Assembly: GCA_945861865.1 (NCBI GenBank) | Contig: CAMAWN010000001.1 | Coordinates: 1 to 64,000 of the forward strand | Source: Candidatus Kuenenia stuttgartensis | Lineage (GTDB): Bacteria; Planctomycetota; Planctomycetia; Planctomycetales; Planctomycetaceae | Direction of reading: 5' to 3' | DNA: 64,000 nt | Shown: positions 28,601 to 33,593 of the stretch, one piece after another | Layout of the letters: each line of letters begins with the position of its first letter | Numbering within the stretch: position 1 is the first letter of the stretch | The notes under the pieces: model-generated | The model's database searches: none | What the model was told of the DNA's origin: nothing | What the model saw: only the letters and a program-made list of their open reading frames with translations | Made by a program: the position numbers and the translations under genes

Positions 28601-31273
28601 GATCCGAATCTCGTACGGACTGAATGGCGTCGCGGAGCTTAACACCTGCGGATCAACGACCGTGATGACATCGTCGATTTGCCGCACACTCGGGTACGCG
28701 CCAAAGCCGTTGCCGTGCGCCGCGATCGAGGTTCCATTTGCGCCGCGAACGACGGTCAGTGTGGTCCCGACGACTCCCGTGACAAACATTTCTTCGCGGT
28801 CAACTCGGATCGTGAAGTGGTTGTAAACAGCAGCAGTCGCCGCATGCGCGGCAAGTGTGGTTCCGTCCTGGGCACGCTGCACGGTGAGGGTCGTAGTGGC
28901 AGGGGTGAGCCCGTCGCCCACGGATGTCACCGTCATGACCTCGCTGTCAACCAGAATCTTGAAGGGGATGGTCAGCGGTAAGAATGCCGCCACCGAGTTG
29001 AGCGGAAGGATCGTATCGGAATTGAGATTACCCACATCGCTAGACAATGAGTCCGTCGCAACGGATGGGAAAACTCCACTGGCATTCGTTGCCGTGATCG
29101 AGGTTGTCGCACGGAGGTTATCGACATCATCAAAAAGCAGCGTTGACGGGAGCGACGCTAAATCCAACGATTCGTTCAGTGGCGTCGTGCGTTGTTCGAT
29201 GACGCTGGCAAAATCGGGATGCGCCGCCGGCGTGGTCCCGTGATAGCCACGCACAACGGTCAAGGTTGCATGGTTGGGATTTCCGCTGACCGGCGTGATG
29301 GTGACATCCTTGACGAGCATTTCCTCGGCGATCGTTCCAGTCACATTGATCGGATTGAGCGATCCGTCGTGCGCGGGTGCGTTGGCGATACGATCGACCG
29401 TCAGCACGTCCCCCGCCATGTTCACGCCCGTGACGGTCATCTGCTCCTGCTCGACTTGAATCTGAAACGGTGTCGGCGGAAGCGCGATGGGATCTGTGAG
29501 CGTCAGCGTCGTTGTCGTCGCAGCAATTGTCGCTGGCAGCGGCGAATTCAATGTTCCCAGAATGCTCGATCCGACGGAAATCACAAACGGCACAAACGGA
29601 ACGGTGAGCGGGAAACCAATGGTGTCATCGACGGCAAACTTCGTCACCGTGCTATCCGAGATCGCATCATCCAGGCTCGTGACCGCACCAATGTTGTTGA
29701 CCAAGGTGAGCGTGAAATTCCCGCCGGTGGCGTTGCTGGTCAATCTCAGGGTTTCATCACGACTGACCGTGGCAGGTGCATCGAACGGAATCAGGTCGGA
29801 AGTGTAGGAGTGCGTGCCGTTGTTGAAGGTCAGCGTGAATGATCCCTCCGGCGTCGTCACGGGTAAAATGCTGACGAGTTGTTTTTCGTTGCCGATGGGT
29901 GACGATCCACCACCGGCGGTGATGCCTGTCAGCGTCACGGCGGTGGCTCCCGCGAGGTCATCTTCGTAGAGCACCACGGCGTTGATCAGCGCGACCGTCG
30001 CACCAGCGGTATGCGGAGCAATCGCCGTCCCATTCACCGCGCGAGTCACCGCGAACGTGCTCGTGCCATCTGGGTTCAAAACAACACTGGTGACCCGCAT
30101 CCGTTCGTTATTGACTTGAATCTCGAAAATCGGATTGGCGGTGGGAGGAAAGCGGCTGCCATCGGCGACCGTCAGCGTGGAATCCGTCACTGGATTGTCG
30201 GCCGTCAAGACCGTGATTGCCGACTGTACGTCATCAACCGTGGGGGAGTCATTGGCCGGCGACACGGTAAAGGTAAATGTCACGGATCGCGTGATGTTGT
30301 CGAGGGTCGCTGGAAAATTGGTGATCGTGAGGTCGCCGGTATCCGAGTCGTACGATTTGCCGACAATGTTATCCACTCCGCCGTCTTCGATCGTGACTGT
30401 GATCGTCGCGCTGTTGTCACCGCTCTTCAAAACGGCAATTGGTGCCCCTTTCACCGGATTGATGATGAGCTTTCCAATCTTCTCCATTTTCGCGGCGTCG
30501 TACTTGACGGTCGGAATGCCCGTGAGGAAGGGATTCGTGGTGCCAGTGTTGGGATCGACATAAACCAGGCGATTTTGTCCGTTGTTGGCAGGAGTATCCG
30601 CCCCGCCTCCAGCCGTGATGCCGGTCAAGTCAATGGACACTTGAGGCGAGTCTTCCGTCACGGATTGATTGGGAATGGCATCGATCGAAGGAACGTCATT
30701 CAACCGCACAGGAATGTTGAGCGTATCGAAACCATCCGTCACCGTAATCGTCGTTGATCCAAACAGCGCGGAACCGGGGGCGAATCGCACATAGGCGCGG
30801 CTCGAAAGCGTCTCTTGGAAGACATCCAAATCCGGGCCGGTCGAATTCGTCAATGTGCGGACAATGTTAAATCCGTCATTGAATTGAGTGAGGTCGCTCG
30901 GCTGCGGATTGACAAACGCCCTGACCGGCAAGTTTTCGAAGCCTCCGCCGACTACAACCCCGCCTCCACCGCCGAAAACGGAAAAGGCGAGTGTGATCTG
31001 CGAGGGATCTAAGAATCTTGGAACGTCCGTTTGAATCACAGAAAAATTCGGTTCGCCGGAAAACGCAGACGCATGCGAAATCAGCATTGGCGAGATAACC
31101 GCGTTGGCCACGGGAGGAAACAGGAATTGAGACGTCAGCAATGCTCTCTCTTCCAGACGCTCCGTGCTTTGGGGCAAACCGTGACGCCGACTCTTGCGGA
31201 GCTGAGAGCTGTTTTTGCGGTGAGAAAGGCCAGCAGCCTTCTTGAACGACTCAAGCCATGAAGACAGAAACAT
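19694..31273 (-). CDS. Giant LEPR-XLL mosaic surface/secreted protein 2 (cadherin/Ig-like repeats, RTX)
   Basis: A protein of 3859 residues. The basic N terminus leads to RLEERALLTS (39-48), the LEPR-XLL-type motif shared with giant protein 1. Residues of about 180-3070 hold roughly ten cadherin/Ig-like repeats of about 95 residues. They start with ND.PT and contain ED....LTGITAG, then an ITVTV.D.G.D strand and N.T.TR...VTV.PVND. They are broken up by about fourteen PF.I.V..E.M modules, at least two apparently nested. A spacer follows, then RTX nonapeptides (about 3290-3800) and a short tail ending LLALRS. AGGGAGT lies upstream of the ATG at a suitable distance. The gene runs in the same direction as giant gene 1, 666 bp away, and shares its module pool. 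An extracellular or cell-surface role is inferred from the architecture; the substrate or partner is unknown. Confidence 0.9.
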   Translation of the reverse strand: MFLSSWLESFKKAAGLSHRKNSSQLRKSRRHGLPQSTERLEERALLTSQFLFPPVANAVISPMLISHASAFSGEPNFSVIQTDVPRFLDPSQITLAFSVFGGGGGVVVGGGFENLPVRAFVNPQPSDLTQFNDGFNIVRTLTNSTGPDLDVFQETLSSRAYVRFAPGSALFGSTTITVTDGFDTLNIPVRLNDVPSIDAIPNQSVTEDSPQVSIDLTGITAGGGADTPANNGQNRLVYVDPNTGTTNPFLTGIPTVKYDAAKMEKIGKLIINPVKGAPIAVLKSGDNSATITVTIEDGGVDNIVGKSYDSDTGDLTITNFPATLDNITRSVTFTFTVSPANDSPTVDDVQSAITVLTADNPVTDSTLTVADGSRFPPTANPIFEIQVNNERMRVTSVVLNPDGTSTFAVTRAVNGTAIAPHTAGATVALINAVVLYEDDLAGATAVTLTGITAGGGSSPIGNEKQLVSILPVTTPEGSFTLTFNNGTHSYTSDLIPFDAPATVSRDETLRLTSNATGGNFTLTLVNNIGAVTSLDDAISDSTVTKFAVDDTIGFPLTVPFVPFVISVGSSILGTLNSPLPATIAATTTTLTLTDPIALPPTPFQIQVEQEQMTVTGVNMAGDVLTVDRIANAPAHDGSLNPINVTGTIAEEMLVKDVTITPVSGNPNHATLTVVRGYHGTTPAAHPDFASVIEQRTTPLNESLDLASLPSTLLFDDVDNLRATTSITATNASGVFPSVATDSLSSDVGNLNSDTILPLNSVAAFLPLTIPFKILVDSEVMTVTSVGDGLTPATTTLTVQRAQDGTTLAAHAATAAVYNHFTIRVDREEMFVTGVVGTTLTVVRGANGTSIAAHGNGFGAYPSVRQIDDVITVVDPQVLSSATPFSPYEIRINDKINPLVFEDMLVTGVIGNQLLVNRGIHGTTIRAHQDQDKISQLLTTGIIPNNADAFELKNAIAAIPVVGPSGVEVLGGPLGTAAVSIRFINTLGKLNLDNLTADIGGLTGNQIQRLQLSGNNFSGNGSFQLTFNGFTTAAIPYNADGPTIQAALEAMNFGDTIKEGDIIVNGGPFPLSPVTVEFTGQYSHQNIPAISFPASNGTTLANDERQQIDILGATGGTFRLTFSDGYNSFQGNPPPNTFTTGPITYDQTDGDITAANIESALQIIDAPFLTGVTVQKDLNFQLTRFVVKFSGLAGDLNHPQLIVRVGDNNLTPTVPVPTINITTLENGNQAVTVNAFVQRAIINPVAVATQVVSGALSVQDALVRLQSVTLADIKARGTSLPGAAVEVEFVGVFAGLDVNLLTVNNSPLPLAGLTDFGGRASATDDANGDGVVNILDRQFDGELQKLAVLAVSDNADIVPDPQVIYVSPNGNAILNFTNNKDRFGEANITLTVIDSGFDQDLQTRVDNTEIKKTIHVTVKPTNDVPTINPLPDLSIPKNVLPFNVSLKGISAGGKENQNLKVTATSSNPALLADPSIGYVDGATTATMTLSPIAGQTNTSAGGPSSITVTVEDAGVDGVLNTSSDNGTRRIVFRFDVTESPTFVPVDSTITIDEDAPLTSLDLNQVTAGAGESQSLQFTVTNNNTTLFTKPNVYTTAADAGPLNYKPTADLSGSDVFHVTLTDAGPDLTLGTATALSANVSATAASISVANPGVYQLIPTDKLAVAATGSDSTITLSDATPFPASPFKIQIGNEVLTVTFVDSPNKQLTVIRGQDGTDAAPHAINDKVVQPFKIRIGSEILRVTSISGNSLTITRGVDGTTAASHLAQEVVVHPDSFDNLRITRDIPVQVNPVNDLPTLAVISPNPIVPGTLTIPEGSGQQIVSLSGISDGEGAGARQKLKVVASSDNESLTGLITVVYTDGNPSGSIRFTPKANASGTAVIRVTVIDGGSDNNLDTREDDSSDTTFRELVVTVAPSGDVPTINSIANLTINEDGSSALAANITATQTSIVVADGSVFQKVVPLTVQIDSEQMRVVAVSGNTLTVTRAFGGTTKVTHNKDALVLPAFGLSGITDNDANTQDLLVTVATSDTVSGQGVLGTLTSLMADTELTLTLTSPITLPKAPFTIQVEQEQMQVTDVTGDVLTVTRAVNGTATVKHDGSTVPINVTAILISNLTLNYNSSNLQPSTFGIPPTTGTLTFAPGADRFGTASIIVTVTDGGADKLLGIDTLTTALSNSDVNVLVANTSRFPIAPGFNIKIDQEEMTVIGITPDTLPGVGATFTVTRNVNGLSPVPEHLAGAVVSAPNTAADNLTNTRTINVTVNPVNDKPRVNSDFTLDSVGATLPIKIFESSGTHTLGLAGIDAGRFEPFAPSNPSNYLVMSATSNNTALIPNPTVSNTAPNTDATISFTPVAYKSGKATLTVKIMDGGLDGNIGTASDNATTTKTIEVTVDPVNDLPMLNPIALPNSTLASAVISPTVTTITLANAAAFPTSGTPSFTIQVDNEQMTVTAVSGKTFTVQRKANGTTAAAHAVGAAVTKLVLEDSGENSVPLTGITAGPLESQKLKVTPLVLSDSLGPIFLGGTLANDVTSKLVNTITLDDVTAFPKSATPNFTIQVGTEQMTVTAILGNTFTVLRRANGTVAGTPTLGTAVDFVGSALISNVAVDYASANPTGTLRYTPRGDFFGSATIRVAVEDSGPDGVLGTSGFLAADIDDTETTVTLTNAAGFPTSVPPDFFIKIGNEKMKLTGVSGNILTVTRLAPVAHTRGEVVLQGTSFDNAVFVHDFQVNVNNVADAPKLDSPSDFVFIEGVPDGDPNVTLTGITDGDLNSQIVSITATAANDDSSAFLTDTVIPVDFTQSALTPSLTLQTALLKFESVLPDLPDPLLSGTTLITVVITDADGTSITKTFNYRVASIASNDPPTLDLISNVVRDEKPTAIPISISLAGIAEGPGGTESTQDLTIEVASDNESIIPSPGLITTYGDGDATASFDLVPIAHAFGEVNITVRVTDDDTIDGTRVFFEREFKVTINPVNDAPTLAAATPSILENSENGTEVLTLDFEDIDTPTNLLSFSILEGNSDGAFSVDNTGVLRVANSTALDFETKAEYTLKVKVADNNLVAPTGLSKTATITVSLEDDFESLTIEPENWVGTAGLTLLRTTGPLGDKLHVRNSSTGQDVMLAQDPNFVTDIYVTGRSNFADVLTLDYSGGNFVPEGGLVFDGDSLSDTVRIVNAGFNQLETEFSSANSASITDPDSVFGPIELLDVETIRFEVSNFATELKFVFGSGSDVVTVSDDGILTNHVSKFSSSTSPTVFFPTLLSLSIDVGNGDNSVAFNSIEDPSSGPTPGPAVTVRGGTGNDLLKATTAFGRNLELLGGSGNDTLIGGIGDDVLRGEAGNDALTGLLGSDDMDGGAGVLEINTLVETANVDMTLNVNSLTGGLGSDVVSNFQFAVLTGGSTGNVIDATGFGGKATINGVGGNDTLTGSGNGDVLTGGDGDDEINGGGVTDTLKEAGNVNFVLTDSSLSGVGSDTLNNILLAILIGGTSKNTLNAAAFTGSVTLQGGDNNDVLIGGDGDDSLSGDAGNDTLSGNGGTNKLNGGSDIDQVFESGNVDFAFLSPTQLSGLGTDDLIAIETAKLVGGDSDNTLDARLFAGKSTLQGGDGADALIGGTNADALEGGSGDDVLTGGLGNDTFTGGADIDTIFEAGVKTLSLTLTLMTGRGTDSLVGMEKADLTGTTGNDTISGGTFAGTMILRGLAGQDKLTGGTGADQIDGGDEFTPVVAGKVKGDTISGGKGNDTILGGAGDDSISGGDGNDAIDGEAGNDTINGDNNNDILIGGDGKDSINGGAGDDQLWSGDFDQDSLILEDDDIDKLVSGTGTDVVSGVGNDVLTDLSNTAAEKAAAFEIDYHGIFDALLALRS
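19880..21410 (-). repeat. RTX repeat array of giant protein 2
   Basis: Nonapeptides of the GGSGNDTLIGG type are arranged in blocks separated by repeated spacer segments of the pattern NVDF.L....L.G.G.D.L. Each spacer ends with a GG...N.[IL][DN]A strand that returns to RTX. This block-plus-spacer arrangement occurs about four times, a higher-order repeat on top of the 27-base periodicity. It is expected to bind calcium. Confidence 0.85.
23125..23345 (-). repeat. PF.I.V..E.M module in a cadherin-like repeat (copy 10 region)
   Basis: The copy reads AAGFPTSVPPDFFIKIGNEK, then MKLTGVSGN, LTVTR and AH. It separates the end of the VEDSGPDGVLGT strand from SFDNAVFVHDFQVNV. In uninterrupted repeats the D.G.D.....T loop runs directly into DN...T....V.V, so the module sits in that loop. 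Confidence 0.7.
23490..23725 (-). repeat. PF.I.V..E.M module in the middle of a cadherin-like repeat
   Basis: The copy reads DVTAFPKSATPNFTIQVGTE, then QMTVTAILGN, FTVLRRANGT. It lies between QKLKVTPLVLSDSLGP and LISNVAVDYASANPTG, two consecutive strands of one repeat. This same repeat also contains modules at 23125-23345 and near its N terminus, so it carries three insertions. Confidence 0.7.
23840..24065 (-). repeat. PF.I.VD.E.M module near the start of a cadherin-like repeat
   Basis: The copy has AAAFPTSGTPSFTIQVDNEQ, then MTVTAVSGK, FTVQRKANGTT and AAH. It separates the repeat opening VNDLPMLNPIALPNS from LVLEDSGENSVPLTGITAG. The uninterrupted form (ND.PT..PI.....EDS....LTGITAG) is seen several times elsewhere in the protein. 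Confidence 0.7.
24530..24775 (-). repeat. PF.I.ID.E.M module in a cadherin-like repeat loop
   Basis: The copy reads NTSRFPIAPGFNIKIDQEEM, then TVIGI, FTVTRNVNG and EH. It sits between VTDGGADKLLGIDT and AADNLTNTRTINVTVNPVND. This is the same D.G.D / DN...TR loop occupied by the copy at 23125-23345 in another repeat, so the site has been used more than once. Confidence 0.7.
24945..25185 (-). repeat. LGTL...EQEQM...PINVT subtype module inserted in a cadherin-like repeat
   Basis: This copy begins VLGTLTS, continues LTLTSPITLP, PFTIQVEQEQMQVTDV, VLTVTRAVNG and HDGST, and ends PINVTA. It separates LLVTVATSDTVSG from LISNLTLNYNSSN, adjacent strands of a cadherin-like repeat. The LGTL start, EQEQM core and HDGS/PINVT end are shared with the inner nested copy at 29333-29569, which defines a subtype with recognisable boundaries. 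Confidence 0.7.
25265..25470 (-). repeat. PL.VQID.E.M module in a cadherin-like repeat
   Basis: The copy reads VADGSVF, then VPLTVQIDSEQMRVVAVSGN, LTVTRAFGGTT and H. It separates the opening PTINSIANLTINEDGSS from LPAFGLSGITDND, where the uninterrupted repeat would pass directly from ED to L.GIT. It occupies nearly the same position in its repeat as the copy at 23840-24065. Confidence 0.65.
25955..26360 (-). repeat. Nested pair of PF.I.I..E.[LM] modules
   Basis: The outer copy starts near 26360 with SISVANPGVYQLIP. It appears to resume near 26090 with PFKIRIGSEILRVTSISGNS, TITRGVDGTTAASH. Between these lies a complete inner module (about 26090-26310): STITLSDATPFPASPFKIQI, GNEVLTV, LTVIRGQDGT and PH. 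The inner copy falls at the point where the outer copy should pass from its F/P turn into its PF.I.I strand. Confidence 0.6.
27265..27312 (-). other. Dockerin-like calcium-loop motif in giant protein 2
   Basis: The minus strand encodes DANGDGVVNILDRQFD, a D.N.DG.VN..D loop of the type found in dockerin and EF-hand-like calcium sites. Only one such loop is seen here, embedded between cadherin-like strands, so a full dockerin is not supported. It may be a calcium-binding linker. Confidence 0.4.
28463..29026 (-). repeat. Three adjacent PF.I.VD.E.M modules, the middle one a half copy
   Basis: The first copy (28820-29026) is complete: SVAAFLPLTIPFKILVDSEV, then LTVQRAQDGTT and AH. The second (28694-28819) starts abruptly at HFTIRVDREEMFVTGVVGT and lacks the usual N-terminal TL...FP part. 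The third (28463-28678) is complete but unusual, with INDKINPLVFEDMLVTG. The missing N-terminal half of the second copy may lie upstream of the first, which would make this another nested insertion. Confidence 0.6.
29192..29668 (-). repeat. Nested modules: LGTL subtype inserted within another module
   Basis: The outer copy begins STVTKFAVDDTIGFPLTVPF, reaches VPFVISV, and resumes after about 80 residues as AEEMLVKDVTITPVSG, LTVVRGYHGTTPAAH. The inner copy (about 29333-29569) is a complete LGTL-type module with PFQIQVEQEQMTVTGV and the ending PINVT. Removing the inner copy restores a normal PF.ISV..EEMLV core in the outer one. This is the clearest nested insertion in the window. Confidence 0.7.
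29984..30202 (-). repeat. PIFEIQV..E.M module at the start of a cadherin-like repeat
   Basis: Residues of about 358-430 read STLTVADGSRFPPTANPIFE, IQVNNERMRVTSV, FAVTRAVNGT and PHTAGATV. They separate the repeat opening NDSPTVDDVQ from VVLYEDDLAGATAVTLTGIT. It is the most N-terminal of the modules in giant protein 2. Confidence 0.7.
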
Positions 31274-31699
31274 CGAGTGACTCCCTGACGTTGTGAGAAG
31301 CGCAGCCGGACACGTTCAAGAAAAAATCGAACGACGCTGCAACTCCATCATGTTGGCCCGCGGGGACACAGCCTGTCCTCGCTTATCCAAAATACCCGGC
31401 TCTTTGGGGGTGGGAAAGGCGGCTCCGATAAATTTCTCTGGCTTGCCAGTCTCAAAAGCCACGACACAGCGGGAACGCCGATATCGACACGTTGAGAGGT
31501 TTTGCCAGTCCCGCCTGTCGCAGCGCTTGGCGAAGTCCGATTGGCTGCATTTCAGAGACTTGCACTCAATTTGGCTCAAGTCCCGGTTTCATCAATCACA
31601 GCCAAACAAACCGGGGAATGCTGTTGACTCCGAAAGCGTCCACCACGATTGGTGGATCGCTCGTTGCCGCTTGTCAGAGCCACCTGTAGATTGCCGTGC
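31274..31699. other. Divergent intergenic region (426 bp)
   Basis: This region separates the minus-strand giant gene 2 from the plus-strand radical SAM gene and should hold promoters for both. The giant gene 2 ribosome binding site (AGGGAGT on the minus strand) lies at its left edge. No hairpin, repeat or convincing small gene was found; open frames here lack ribosome binding sites. Confidence 0.5.
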
Positions 31700-33520
31700 A
31701 TGTCACTGCGTCGTTCGATTCAACTCCTGCAACTTCCGATCCCGCAACCCGGTTTAGAGCCGGCCAAGGGAAACGTACCGCTCGCCGCCGGCTACCTGAA
31801 GATGTACGCGCGACGGCGCGGGTTGGAGGAGTTCTACGACATAGAACTCTTCCCGACTCGACTCTCCAACACGCTCAGCGATTGCGGGCTTGTCGAGGAA
31901 ATCCTGGCTCGCGATCCGTGGATGGTCGGATTCACCTGCTACTTGTGGAACATCGACCGGACGTTGTGGATCGCCTCGCGGCTGAAGGAGCGGCGTCCCG
32001 ATCTGCGGATCATCATCGGTGGCCCGGAAATCACCGCCGACAACGCCTGGGTCTTGCAGCATCCGGCGATCGACTTCGCCGCGATCGGTGAGGGAGAACA
32101 AACCTTCGCCGAACTGCTGATCGCGCTGCGGTTCAACAATCACCCGCGCGAGCCGATCGCCGGGCTGTACGTTTCGATGGGCACCGTGCTCGGACCGCTG
32201 CCTGGGTTTCGTCAGCCGTTGGCCAGTCTCGACGAAATCAGTTCGCCGTACCTGGAGGGCATCCTCGACGCGGCCGATGAGGAAATGCTGCTGCTCGAAA
32301 CGATTCGCGGCTGCATCTTCAAATGCAAGTTCTGCTACTACCCCAAGAGCTACGACGATCTGTATTTCGTCTCGCGTGAGAAGATCATCGCCAATCTGCA
32401 ATACGCGCGGGAACGAGGGGTCAAAGAAGTTGTGCTGCTCGACCCGACGCTGAATCAAGCCCGTAATTTCGCGGATTTCGTACGGTTGCTCGCCGACCAG
32501 AATCCCGACCGCCAGTGGCAATACTTCGGTGAACTCCGCGCCGAGGGACTCACGACTGACATCGCCAAGCTGCTTCGCGAGGCCAACTTCAACGAGGTCG
32601 AAATCGGCTTGCAATCCATCGATCCGCTGGCGATGGAGCTGATGGACCGCAAGAACAACATGAAGTCCTTCGAGCGTGGCGTCGGAGCGATGCTGGATAT
32701 CGGGATCAAAGTCAAAGTCGATCTGATCATCGGCCTCCCCGGCGACACCCCCGATTCGGTTCGTCGGAGCATGCACTATCTGCACGACACCGGGCTGTAC
32801 TCCAGCGTGCAGGTTTTTAATCTCGCGATTCTGCCCGGCACCGCCTTTCGCCAAGAGGCGCAGATGCACGGCCTGCAATACCAGTCGCGATCGCCGTACT
32901 ACGTCCTCAAGACGCCGACGATCGACTTGCCGACGATGTACGAGTTGATGGAGGAAGCCGAAGAGATCTTCGACACCGAATTCGACGCACTCCCGTCACC
33001 AGCCGAACGCCGAGAGCCGGTGGCCGACAGCCGCGATGCCGTTTTCTTCAGCCATTCGGTGAACTTCGACAACCCCGCACGGACATCGCTCCCCTCCGCC
33101 GCACAGCGCAGCGGCGCGTTTGAATTGCTCTTGCAAGCGGCCGACTTCCGGCAACATCGTGACGAAGCTTGCAGTCTGATCCAGCAATTACTGGAGGACA
33201 ACCCGCACTCAACGCTCCGCATCGTCCTCGAACCGACGAGCGATCCCGCGACTCTGACGATGTCCTTCCTGCAAGCGATCCGCACCGCTTGTTTGCAAGC
33301 CCCGTCGTATCTCGATCGCTTCTACTCAATGCAGCTCGGTCGGCCGAAGGGAGCGAAACACATCGTCATCCGGTTGCCATGGGTGGCCCGCAATCAGGTC
33401 GGTCTCGATTGGATCGACGACGTCGGCCAGTTCGCGTCAATCGTCTGGACCGGCGAAAACATTCCGTCGGAAGACGACCTGTCCGAAGAACTCGAAGCCC
33501 ACGAGTTCGTCTTGGCGTAG
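31700..33520 (+). CDS. B12-binding-type radical SAM protein
   Basis: A protein of 606 residues from the ATG at 31700; a longer start at 31649 is possible, but the family-like sequence begins at MSLRRSIQLLQLP. Residues 1-160 look like the cobalamin-binding-type Rossmann domain of B12-dependent radical SAM enzymes (VGFTCYLWNI, IIIGGPEIT, AIGEGEQTF). The radical SAM core follows, with the iron-sulfur motif C205-x3-C209-x2-C212 (GCIFKCKFCYY). The SAM barrel continues with EVEIGLQSID and KVDLIIGLPGDT. The C-terminal 200 residues resemble extensions of other B12-radical SAM proteins. The substrate cannot be told; such proteins methylate or rearrange diverse molecules. It stands alone and divergent from giant gene 2. 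The TAG stop overlaps a GTAG REP-like foot. Confidence 0.85.
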   Translation: MSLRRSIQLLQLPIPQPGLEPAKGNVPLAAGYLKMYARRRGLEEFYDIELFPTRLSNTLSDCGLVEEILARDPWMVGFTCYLWNIDRTLWIASRLKERRPDLRIIIGGPEITADNAWVLQHPAIDFAAIGEGEQTFAELLIALRFNNHPREPIAGLYVSMGTVLGPLPGFRQPLASLDEISSPYLEGILDAADEEMLLLETIRGCIFKCKFCYYPKSYDDLYFVSREKIIANLQYARERGVKEVVLLDPTLNQARNFADFVRLLADQNPDRQWQYFGELRAEGLTTDIAKLLREANFNEVEIGLQSIDPLAMELMDRKNNMKSFERGVGAMLDIGIKVKVDLIIGLPGDTPDSVRRSMHYLHDTGLYSSVQVFNLAILPGTAFRQEAQMHGLQYQSRSPYYVLKTPTIDLPTMYELMEEAEEIFDTEFDALPSPAERREPVADSRDAVFFSHSVNFDNPARTSLPSAAQRSGAFELLLQAADFRQHRDEACSLIQQLLEDNPHSTLRIVLEPTSDPATLTMSFLQAIRTACLQAPSYLDRFYSMQLGRPKGAKHIVIRLPWVARNQVGLDWIDDVGQFASIVWTGENIPSEDDLSEELEAHEFVLA

Positions 33521-33592
33521 TGGGGCAGATTTTCAACCTGCCCGCATTTGGCACGGCGACCAACGACCTGGCAGGTTGAAAACCTGCTCCAC
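33517..33592. repeat. REP/BIME-like palindromic pair (copy A)
   Basis: GTAG (33517-33520, containing the radical SAM stop codon) is followed by the hairpin GGGCAG-9 nt-CTGCCC. After a spacer comes a second hairpin, GCAGGTT-gaa-AACCTGC. Its complement strand carries a GGAG foot (GTGGAG). The two hairpins are inverted relative to each other. A related pair lies at 59063-59115. Confidence 0.65.
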
Positions 33593-33593
33593 G

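Noticed and set aside
31293-31757. A 154-codon plus-strand frame between giant gene 2 and the radical SAM gene
   Set aside because: No ribosome binding site, no motif, and it overlaps the radical SAM start in another frame.
31754-32878. A 374-codon minus-strand open frame opposite the radical SAM gene
   Set aside because: The plus strand has the CxxxCxxC motif and full family pattern; the antisense product has none.
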